Source: Acidobacteriaceae bacterium (GTDB lineage: Bacteria; Acidobacteriota; Terriglobia; Terriglobales; Acidobacteriaceae). From it: a stretch of DNA of 11,359 bases. Of this stretch, positions 5,620 to 11,359 are shown one piece after another. The stretch spans positions 4,774 to 16,132 of the forward strand of contig PMOF01000101.1 of NCBI GenBank assembly GCA_003162495.1. The letters run 5' to 3'. The notes beneath the pieces are model-generated. The model searched no databases, was not told where the DNA came from, and was given only the letters and a program-made list of their open reading frames with translations. How positions within the stretch are numbered: position 1 is the stretch's first letter; each line of letters starts with the position of its first letter. Made by a program: the position numbers and the translations under genes.

Positions 5620-8193
5620 ATGATAAAGCGCCGTTTGCTGCCCTTCGCGCTGCTTCTGCTCGCGACCCCGCCTGCAATTCTTTCTCAAAACTCGAACGGG
5701 AATGCCTCTGGCCAACCTCAGCAGGATCCCTCTGTTAACTGCGCCGATTCGTTAACTCCCACAGCGGACGGATGTGTGCAGGATCAACAACAGAGCCAGC
5801 CGCGGAGCCCGCAACAGCCCAACCTCGACGAACCCGGCATAACGATCCCTAGGTCTCTGGGAACGGCGGCCACTGAGAACGCGCCCCTCGGCAGACAGCC
5901 GAGAGCCGCAACTCAACGGCAAGCACCTCTTCTACCGCCCAGCCAGCCTACCGAGTTTCAAAAATTCGTAGCTGCCACCACCGGCCAGCTTCTCCCCGTT
6001 TTCAGCGAAAGCCTGTTTCGCAATGTTCCATCTACATTTGCTCCCATTGATATGGCTCCCGTCACGGCCGATTACATAATTGGGCCGGAAGATGAGTTGC
6101 GCGTCCGCATCTGGGGCCAGATCAACTACAGCGGCAACTTGCGCGTGGATCGTTCGGGCAACATCGATCTACCCCAGATCGGCACTGTGCCCGTGGCTGG
6201 ATTGCAATTCTCCGCTCTGGATCAGCACCTTCGCCAGGCAGTCGGCAGAATCTATCGCAACTTCGACCTTTCCGTTGACATGGGCCGCATTCGATCGATA
6301 CAGATCTATGTCACGGGACAGGCCCAGCGTGCGGGAGTTTACACGCTCAGCTCACTCAGTTCCCTGGTCGATGCCCTCTTCGCAAGCGGCGGTCCATCTC
6401 CGCAAGGTTCGCTTCGTCACATTCTTCTGAACCGCGACGGAAAGACCCTTGCCGATTTCGACTTGTATGCACTCCTCATTCATGGGGACAAATCCAAGGA
6501 TGTCCGCCTGAAAGCGGAGGACGTACTCTATTTCCCGCCGGCGGGACCGCAGGTGGCAATTACGGGCAGCATCCGCACTCCGGGGATCTATGAACTGAAC
6601 GCGGCCGAAACCATCGGCAATCTCATTGACATGGCTGGAGAGACCACGGCGATGGCCTCAAGCGCGCGCATCTCATTGGACCGTGTGGATCAGCGCCAAT
6701 ACCGCCAGGCAATGGAGTTTGGATTCGACGCGACCGGCCTCGCGGCGCCGCTTGCCGATGGAGATATTCTGCGCATCTCTCCCATTGTTCCCGCGTATGA
6801 GAAGACAGTCACGCTGCGCGGAAACCTTGCAAATCCGGGTCGCTTTGGCTGGCGCCCGGGAATGCGCCTAAGCGACCTGATTCCCGATCGGGATTCACTG
6901 CTCAACCGGGATTACTGGTGGAAGAGAAGTCATCTCGGCCTCCCAAGTCCCGAATTTGAGTCCATGATCTCCACAATCGGACGGGATCAGCAGAATCCTG
7001 AATCGACCAGCCAGGGCTTCACGAATTCCGTTTCCCAGGAGTCCCTGACTTCTGCTATGACGCAAGTGCCTCTGAATTCCGCTGACGCGCAAGACGCCCA
7101 GCGTGCCGCAAACTCTGGAGCCAGACAGGCCGCCCAGTCGGCGACCAACGGGTCGATTGCCTCACAACTCACGCAGGGCTCTGACGCCGACAACCCGGGA
7201 CGGGCCAAACGCATCGATGTGCGTTTATCGGCTCCTGAGATCGATTGGGACTACGCAGTCATTGAACGTCTAGATCCGGAGACGCTGAAGACATCGTTGA
7301 TTCCTTTTGACCTGGGCAAACTGGTTCTCAATCATGACGCCGGCCAGGATCTCCCGTTGCAGCCGGGAGACACCATCACCATCTTCTCCCAGGGCGATAT
7401 TCATGTACCGCTTGAACGGCAGACGAAGTATGTGGACCTGGAAGGCGAGTTCGTCCATGCCGGCATTTACAGCGTGCAGCCGGGCGAGTCTTTGCGCGAT
7501 CTGGTCCGCCGCTCCGGCGGCTTTACTCAAAAAGCATATCTCTATGGCGCGGAGTTCACGCGGGAGTCCACTCGTTTGCTGCAACAACAGCGCATTGATG
7601 AGTACGCCCGCACCATAAGCATGGAAGCCGAACGGGGCACGCAGGCGTTGGCCGTCTCAGCCACCTCACAGTCAAATAGCTCGGATGTAACTGCCGCTCA
7701 AATGGCCGCACAGGAGCTGAGCGCTCGCCTGAGCCAGATTCGGGCCACGGGCCGCATTGTTCTAAAATTTCGCCCCGACAGCTCAAGCATTGAGGACGTG
7801 CCCGCCTTAAATCTCGAAAATAGCGACCGATTTGTCGTATCCTTTGCGCCTGAGACGATCAACGTCGTGGGGGCCGTGTATGACCAGAACTCATTCCTCT
7901 TCGACCAAGGGCAGCCTGTGGCTCACTATTTGCAACTGGCTGGCGGACCGAATCGCAACGCGGACCGGCGTCACTCCTTTGTCATTCGGGCCGATGGCTC
8001 GGTCGTGAGCCACGAAGCCACGAAAGGCACAGGCGCCTGGCCCAACTCATTTAGCAAGCTGCGGCTGAATCCGGGCGATACCATCGTCGTCCCCGAGAAA
8101 ACATTGCGGCCCAACGGCCTGCGCAACCTGATTGATTGGACTCAGATCTTCTCGCAACTGGCCCTGGGCGCGGCCGCCATCAACGTTCTTTAA
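5620..8193 (+). CDS. Large SLBB-repeat polysaccharide export protein (Wza/OPX family)
   Basis: This exported protein should form the periplasmic and outer-membrane channel for polysaccharide. It has 857 residues from ATG 5620. A signal peptide (MIKRR, hydrophobic core to about residue 20, AILSQ) has no lipobox Cys, unlike Wza. A Gln/Pro-rich linker (about 50-110) is followed by the poly_export domain starting DYIIGPEDELRVRIWG at 151. SLBB-like segments begin near residues 227 (YVTGQAQRAGVY), 311 (ITGSIRTPGIYEL), 395 (LRGNLANPGRFGW), 603 (LEGEFVHAGIYSV) and 747 (VVGAVYDQNSFLF). A Ser/Gln/Ala-rich insert (about 465-530) splits the third one. The C-terminus (NLIDWTQIFSQLALGAAAINVL region) is hydrophobic. 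Wza has about 380 residues, so this is the long multi-SLBB form. TTG 5608 is an in-frame alternative, but its GGAG is only 2 bases away; GGAG lies 14 bases before ATG 5620. It shares direction with the sugar transferase; no Wzc-type gene follows. Confidence 0.9.
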   Translation: MIKRRLLPFALLLLATPPAILSQNSNGNASGQPQQDPSVNCADSLTPTADGCVQDQQQSQPRSPQQPNLDEPGITIPRSLGTAATENAPLGRQPRAATQRQAPLLPPSQPTEFQKFVAATTGQLLPVFSESLFRNVPSTFAPIDMAPVTADYIIGPEDELRVRIWGQINYSGNLRVDRSGNIDLPQIGTVPVAGLQFSALDQHLRQAVGRIYRNFDLSVDMGRIRSIQIYVTGQAQRAGVYTLSSLSSLVDALFASGGPSPQGSLRHILLNRDGKTLADFDLYALLIHGDKSKDVRLKAEDVLYFPPAGPQVAITGSIRTPGIYELNAAETIGNLIDMAGETTAMASSARISLDRVDQRQYRQAMEFGFDATGLAAPLADGDILRISPIVPAYEKTVTLRGNLANPGRFGWRPGMRLSDLIPDRDSLLNRDYWWKRSHLGLPSPEFESMISTIGRDQQNPESTSQGFTNSVSQESLTSAMTQVPLNSADAQDAQRAANSGARQAAQSATNGSIASQLTQGSDADNPGRAKRIDVRLSAPEIDWDYAVIERLDPETLKTSLIPFDLGKLVLNHDAGQDLPLQPGDTITIFSQGDIHVPLERQTKYVDLEGEFVHAGIYSVQPGESLRDLVRRSGGFTQKAYLYGAEFTRESTRLLQQQRIDEYARTISMEAERGTQALAVSATSQSNSSDVTAAQMAAQELSARLSQIRATGRIVLKFRPDSSSIEDVPALNLENSDRFVVSFAPETINVVGAVYDQNSFLFDQGQPVAHYLQLAGGPNRNADRRHSFVIRADGSVVSHEATKGTGAWPNSFSKLRLNPGDTIVVPEKTLRPNGLRNLIDWTQIFSQLALGAAAINVL

Positions 8194-8350
8194 CCTGGTA
8201 AACCTTGCAGCAAGCGTTCCGATCGAATCCGTCGGCTGCCTGCGCCTGACGCGAAGAGGATACGTTTGCCAACTCGTCCGTCACCCCAATGTACCCTTGG
8301 CTGGATTCTCCTGAGCTGAGGCAGTTCCTCGACGAGATTTACCCCGCCCT

Positions 8351-8812
8351 TCAATCCGGATCAAGCAGTCGAGGGCCAGTGCCTTGCCTCGATAGCTTGT
8401 CCCACGGATTGCGAAGAGGGCAGTCTGCCAGAGACAGGCACCCGCACCCAATGCATCCGTCCAGTTGGTCGCGGAGCCGCATCAAACGGTCGATTCGGTC
8501 GTTCAATTCCCCCCGCCAATTTGCCGACAACTTCATCCAGTCTTCGGTTGTGGGCGTCCTCCCGTCTGGCAGCGCCTCGAGCGCTTCGCGAATTTGCGCA
8601 AGAGCGATGCCCGTGCGTTGCGCCACACGGATCACCGCAACCCGCCTCAGCACTTCGCGTGCATAGCGGCGCTGATTCCCCTGGTTCCTCCAGCTCTTGA
8701 TCAATCCTTTCGACTCGTAAAAGTGAAGCGTCGATACAGCCACTCCGGCGCGCGCCGCCACCTGGCCCACGGTCAGTTCAGTGGAGATCTTGCCGGAAAT
8801 TGGCTTGCGCAT
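8351..8812 (-). CDS. soxR: Redox-sensitive transcriptional activator SoxR
   Basis: SoxR is a MerR-family dimer whose [2Fe-2S] cluster senses superoxide or redox-cycling compounds and then activates target promoters by DNA distortion. The 153-residue length is as in E. coli. The MerR helix-turn-helix runs from [20 protein letters not shown] (14-33) through GNQRRY (45-50); the dimer helix is about 85-118; the cluster ligands are C120, C123, C125 and C131 in the diagnostic [17 protein letters not shown] pattern. W92 corresponds to the conserved Trp near the cluster. ATG 8812 has an excellent AAGGAG (8826-8821) 8 bases upstream. The gene is divergent from the FMN reductase, with the SoxR box between them, so the reductase is the probable direct target, as in many non-enteric bacteria where SoxR controls oxidoreductases and not soxS. 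It converges on the export gene with 157 bp between. The identification is very secure. Confidence 0.97.
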   Translation of the reverse strand: MRKPISGKISTELTVGQVAARAGVAVSTLHFYESKGLIKSWRNQGNQRRYAREVLRRVAVIRVAQRTGIALAQIREALEALPDGRTPTTEDWMKLSANWRGELNDRIDRLMRLRDQLDGCIGCGCLSLADCPLRNPWDKLSRQGTGPRLLDPD

Positions 8813-8824
8813 CTTCTTTTCTCC

Positions 8825-8855
8825 TTGATCTCAAGTTTACTTTAGGTTGTACGCT
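8825..8855 (+). promoter_or_regulatory. SoxR-controlled promoter of the FMN reductase gene, with SoxR box
   Basis: TCTCAAGTTTACTTTAGG (8829-8846) matches the E. coli soxS SoxR-box core CCTCAAGTTAACTTGAGG at 15 of 18 positions. It lies between -35 TTGATC (8825-8830) and -10 TACGCT (8850-8855), which are 19 bp apart, the overlong spacer that SoxR corrects when oxidised. Predicted transcription begins near 8862, leaving a leader of about 33 bases before ATG 8895. The box is seen directly; the activation mechanism is known for the family. Confidence 0.82.
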
Positions 8856-8874
8856 TGTTGCAGTGAAATTTCAA
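8846..8874 (-). promoter_or_regulatory. Candidate soxR promoter overlapping the SoxR box
   Basis: On the minus strand TTGAAA (8874-8869) and TACAAC (8851-8846) are separated by exactly 17 bp and match 5 of 6 and 4 of 6 consensus bases. Transcription would start near 8839, inside the SoxR box, so bound SoxR should hinder its own synthesis. The two face-to-face -10 elements share bases 8850-8851. Confidence 0.5.
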
Positions 8875-8894
8875 GCCAGGGAGGAAACATCTGC

Positions 8895-9470
8895 ATGGAC
8901 GACGCAATCAAAGTTGCACTGATCTACGGGAGCGCCCGCAAGGGACGCTTCTGCGACAAAGTGGCGCGGTGGGCCGCCGCAGAGATCGCCAACGACGGCA
9001 GATTCTCCGTTGAAGTGATTGACCCGGCAATCGACCTGCCGCAAAGCGGGCGCGAACCGGAAGATCGCCCCGGCTCCCCATCCCTAGGCCAGCGGCTTGC
9101 GAAGGCCGACGCCTTCGTGGTGGTAACACCGGAATACAACCACGGCTATCCTGCCCCGCTCAAATCTCTCATTGATTCAGTAGGCGCAGAATGGCAGGCC
9201 AAGCCGGTGGCGTTCGTTTCCTATGGAGGCATCTCCGGCGGTCTGCGCGCGGTTGAGCAGTTGCGCCTGGTGTTTGCGGAATTGCACACGGTTACCATCC
9301 GCGACGCCGTGAGCTTTGCCGGAGCCTGGGAGCAGTTCGATGAAGCAGGGCAATTGCTGCAGCCGGATCGAGCCCGGAGATCGATGACGACTCTGATGGC
9401 GCGATTGCACTGGTGGGCCGTTGCGCTGCGCAATGCCCGCGGAGCCTTCCCCTACGCGCCTGCCGCGTAG
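8895..9470 (+). CDS. NADPH-dependent FMN reductase-family flavoprotein
   Basis: A 191-residue flavodoxin-fold oxidoreductase that probably uses NAD(P)H to reduce bound FMN and then quinones, azo compounds or other electron acceptors. The FMN phosphate loop is GSARKGRF near residues 12-19. TPEYNHGYPAPLKSLID (about 78-94) is the hallmark of the family, and SYGGISGGLRAVEQLR follows at about 109-124. Length is typical. The start is ATG 8895, with GGGAGG (8879-8884) 10 bases upstream; an earlier in-frame start at 8847 would lie inside the predicted SoxR-controlled promoter and is rejected. Control by SoxR is strongly suggested by the box upstream, so its role is likely defence against redox-cycling compounds, for example two-electron quinone reduction. 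The substrate is not determinable from sequence. The next gene is 136 bp downstream, so it is probably transcribed alone. Confidence 0.92.
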   Translation: MDDAIKVALIYGSARKGRFCDKVARWAAAEIANDGRFSVEVIDPAIDLPQSGREPEDRPGSPSLGQRLAKADAFVVVTPEYNHGYPAPLKSLIDSVGAEWQAKPVAFVSYGGISGGLRAVEQLRLVFAELHTVTIRDAVSFAGAWEQFDEAGQLLQPDRARRSMTTLMARLHWWAVALRNARGAFPYAPAA

Positions 9471-9494
9471 CCGCGCCCGGAAAAGGCAAATCTC

Positions 9495-9518
9495 GACGAG
9501 AGACAAATGGTTCTCGTC
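9495..9518 (+). terminator. Possible terminator hairpin after the FMN reductase gene
   Basis: GACGAGA (9495-9501) pairs perfectly with TCTCGTC (9512-9518) around a 10-base loop, 24 bp after the stop codon. Only a short pyrimidine run (TTCCC) follows, so intrinsic termination is doubtful. It may separate the SoxR target from the dehydrogenase pair. Confidence 0.3.
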
Positions 9519-9606
9519 TTCCCAAGCGTCAATGCCAATCTTCACTGTTGAATCCTCGACCGGTTTCTGAGACTCTTTCTTACTGATAGAGCCGGAGGCG
9601 ATTTTA

Positions 9607-10557
9607 GTGAAAATTGCTTTTTTAGGTCTGGGCAAGATGGGATCGCCCATGGCCCGGCGCCTGCTTACCGCGGGCCACGAAGTAACCGTGTGGAACCGCA
9701 CCCGCGAACGCGCCGAGACGCTCGCCGCCGATGGGGCCTGTCTGGCGGCCACTCCCGCCGAAGCAGCGCGCAGCAGCGAAGCGGTCCTCACCATGCTCTT
9801 CGACGATGCGGCCAATGAGGAAGTTCTTTTCGGCCCGCGCGCCAATCCATCGGCCGGCGTTCTCAGCGCGCTGGCTCCCGGCGCTCTTCACATCGCGCTC
9901 TCCACCATGAGCGTCGCGCTTTCTGAGCGTCTCTCCGCCGAGCACGCCCGCCGCAACCAGCAATTCGTGGCTGCTCCTGTCTTCGGCCGGCCCAACGTCG
10001 CCGAGGAAGGCCGCCTCTGGATCGTCGCAGCCGGCTCTGACTCCGCAATCGCCACCGCTCGCCCGCTGCTCGAATCCCTGTCGCGCGGCATCTCAGTGAT
10101 CGGCGCCGAGCCCCGCCAGGCCCACGCCCTCAAGCTGGGCGGCAACTTCCTCATCAGCGCCATGATCCATTCCCTCGGCGAGGCCTTTGTCTACGCGGAA
10201 TCTCAGGGCATCGACCCGGAAGTCTTCCTGCTCACTGTCAACAGCGCCCTCTTCCAGTCCCCTTTCTACGCGGCTTATGGCCAGGTGATGCTGCATCCGC
10301 CCACGCAGCCCGGCGCCACCATCGAGCTCGGCGCAAAAGACCTCCGCCTGCTCCGCGAAGCAGCAGCCAGTCGCGGGGCCAGCCTCAGCCTTGCCGAAAG
10401 CCTCGCCGAAATCTTTGCCCAGGCCCAGCAATCCGGCCTCGGCAACGAGGATTGGGCCGTCGGCCAATACCGTATGGCGCAACGCCGAGGCGCAGCAGAG
10501 AACGAACACACCTCACCCAGCTCATCGGCGCTTCCACCTCGCTCCGCCGTTGATTAG
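9607..10557 (+). CDS. Beta-hydroxyacid dehydrogenase-family NAD(P)-dependent oxidoreductase
   Basis: This 316-residue enzyme belongs to the 3-hydroxyisobutyrate dehydrogenase/6-phosphogluconate dehydrogenase-like group and should interconvert a hydroxyacid and its oxo- or semialdehyde form. The Rossmann domain opens with FLGLGKMGSPMARRL (5-19, GxGxMG) and VWNRT. The substrate motif is AAPVFGRPNVAEEGRLW (about 122-138), where APV.G is kept but the usual Ser is Phe126. The catalytic lysine is K176 in KLGGNFL, and the C-terminal helical domain contains the conserved LGAKDLRLLREAA and GLGNEDWAV. A tail of about 20 low-complexity residues ends the protein. The start is GTG 9607, with GGAGG (9594-9598) 8 bases upstream and the Rossmann strand immediately after. 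Only 9 bp separate it from the next dehydrogenase, so they form an operon. The Asp or Arg determinant of cofactor choice was not resolved; NADP use is suggested by NRTRERAE after the second strand. Confidence 0.9.
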   Translation: MKIAFLGLGKMGSPMARRLLTAGHEVTVWNRTRERAETLAADGACLAATPAEAARSSEAVLTMLFDDAANEEVLFGPRANPSAGVLSALAPGALHIALSTMSVALSERLSAEHARRNQQFVAAPVFGRPNVAEEGRLWIVAAGSDSAIATARPLLESLSRGISVIGAEPRQAHALKLGGNFLISAMIHSLGEAFVYAESQGIDPEVFLLTVNSALFQSPFYAAYGQVMLHPPTQPGATIELGAKDLRLLREAAASRGASLSLAESLAEIFAQAQQSGLGNEDWAVGQYRMAQRRGAAENEHTSPSSSALPPRSAVD

Positions 10558-10566
10558 GATAGAACC

Positions 10567-11337
10567 ATGAGTCTCAAGGAAAAGATCGTCTTCATCACCG
10601 GAGCCAGTTCCGGCATTGGCGCAGCCACCGCGCTTGCCTTCGCTGCCGAAGGCACGCGGCTGTTGCTGGCCGCCCGTCGCGCCGACAAACTTGCTCAGGT
10701 CGCCTCGCTCGCAGCCGGTTGTGGCGCCGCCGCTATTCACTCCATCGATCTGGACGTCCGCGATCACCGCGCCGTCCAGTCCGCCATCGACACACTCCCG
10801 CCGGAATGGGCGCCAATCGACGTCCTCGTCAACAACGCCGGCCTCAGCCGAGGCCTGGACAAGCTTTACGCGGGGAAAATCGAAGATTGGGACGAGATGA
10901 TCGATACCAACATAAAGGGGATGCTCTACGTCGCCCGCGCCGTCGTCCCCGGCATGGTCACCCGTGGCCGCGGCCACGTAGTCAATATGGGATCCACCGC
11001 CGGCGAGATCACCTACCCCAATGGAGCCGTCTACTGCGCCACCAAAGCGGCCGAGCGCGCCATCAACGACGGCCTCCGCCAGGACCTGCTGGGAACTCCG
11101 GTCCGCGTCACATCCATTGATCCGGGAATGGTCGAGACCGATTTCAGCCTGGTGCGCTTTCACGGCGACGCCGAGCGTGCGGCTAAGGTCTACAAAGGCG
11201 TAACGCCGCTGACCCCGGAAGACGTTGCCGAGGCCATCGTGTGGGCCGTCAGCCGGCCGCTGCATGTCAACATCGCCCGCGTGGTGTTGACCTCGGTGGA
11301 TCAGGCCAATTCCCTGCTCTTCAACCGCAAGTCCTGA
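10567..11337 (+). CDS. ydfG: Short-chain dehydrogenase resembling YdfG (NADP-dependent 3-hydroxyacid dehydrogenase)
   Basis: A 256-residue classical short-chain dehydrogenase. TGASSGIG (11-18) binds the dinucleotide, and AARRADKL after the second strand favours NADP. NNAG is followed by the catalytic S143 in NMGSTAGE and by Y156 and K160 in YCATK. Beyond the common core it shares family-specific stretches with E. coli YdfG: LPPEWAPIDVLVNNAG, EDWDEMIDTNIKG, VVPGM, RVTSIDPGMVETDFSLVRF, LTPEDVAEAI and HVNI. YdfG acts on serine, L-allo-threonine and malonic semialdehyde, reducing the last to 3-hydroxypropionate. ATG 10567 follows the preceding stop by 9 bp, with AGGA at 10556-10559 overlapping that stop. 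Co-transcription with a beta-hydroxyacid dehydrogenase suggests a shared hydroxyacid or semialdehyde pool, which is inference. The family and subfamily are well supported, the in vivo substrate is not. Confidence 0.9.
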   Translation: MSLKEKIVFITGASSGIGAATALAFAAEGTRLLLAARRADKLAQVASLAAGCGAAAIHSIDLDVRDHRAVQSAIDTLPPEWAPIDVLVNNAGLSRGLDKLYAGKIEDWDEMIDTNIKGMLYVARAVVPGMVTRGRGHVVNMGSTAGEITYPNGAVYCATKAAERAINDGLRQDLLGTPVRVTSIDPGMVETDFSLVRFHGDAERAAKVYKGVTPLTPEDVAEAIVWAVSRPLHVNIARVVLTSVDQANSLLFNRKS

Positions 11338-11359
11338 AACGCCGCGGGCATGCGCGCCC

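Noticed and set aside
8289..8350. Short protein-like plus-strand stretch ([13 protein letters not shown]) between the export gene and soxR
   Set aside because: Only about 20 plausible residues from ATG 8289, no ribosome site, and the frame then runs antisense through soxR; possible remnant but unsupported.
8847..8894. Earlier in-frame start for the FMN reductase
   Set aside because: It falls in the predicted promoter -10 region; ATG 8895 has GGGAGG at suitable spacing and begins the normal fold.

Overview
This window is a GC-rich (about 60%) bacterial chromosome segment. The protein types suggest an Acidobacteriota (Terriglobia/Acidobacteriaceae-like) genome: a very long SLBB-repeat polysaccharide export protein with its characteristic C-terminus, a secreted YVTN-type propeller, and a receiver-HPt regulator. 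That assignment is inferred from family resemblance and was not tested by a search.

Left part (1-4078), signalling. An EAL-type cyclic-di-GMP phosphodiesterase runs off the left edge on the minus strand. A divergent intergenic region follows, with a near-consensus promoter, a perfect 8-bp inverted repeat (operator candidate) and a short 7-bp tandem repeat. Then come a secreted beta-propeller protein, a receiver-HPt response regulator whose HPt domain is split by about 69 foreign-looking residues, and a NarL/FixJ-type response regulator with a GTG start. No histidine kinase is visible, so both regulators are orphans within this window.

Middle part (4079-8193), exopolysaccharide. A long AT-rich region (39% G+C over 4201-4440) with several inverted repeats leads into an undecaprenyl-phosphate sugar transferase (initiating enzyme). 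About 226 bp further on is an 857-residue outer-membrane polysaccharide export protein with five SLBB-like segments. The chain-length/tyrosine-kinase protein and other glycosyltransferases usually found alongside are absent here. The nearby c-di-GMP and response-regulator genes could control this module, but that is inference from proximity.

Right part (8194-11359), redox. A textbook soxR (four-Cys [2Fe-2S] motif, minus strand) faces an NADPH-dependent FMN reductase gene. A 15/18 match to the SoxR box lies between them, inside a forward promoter with the 19-bp spacer expected for MerR-family activation. A beta-hydroxyacid dehydrogenase and a YdfG-like short-chain dehydrogenase follow as a tight gene pair.

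I did not find a clear, wholly new biological system. The most informative non-routine items are the in-frame structured insertion in the HPt domain, the compact SoxR switch, the operator-like inverted repeat upstream of the EAL gene, and the AT-rich leader of the exopolysaccharide genes.
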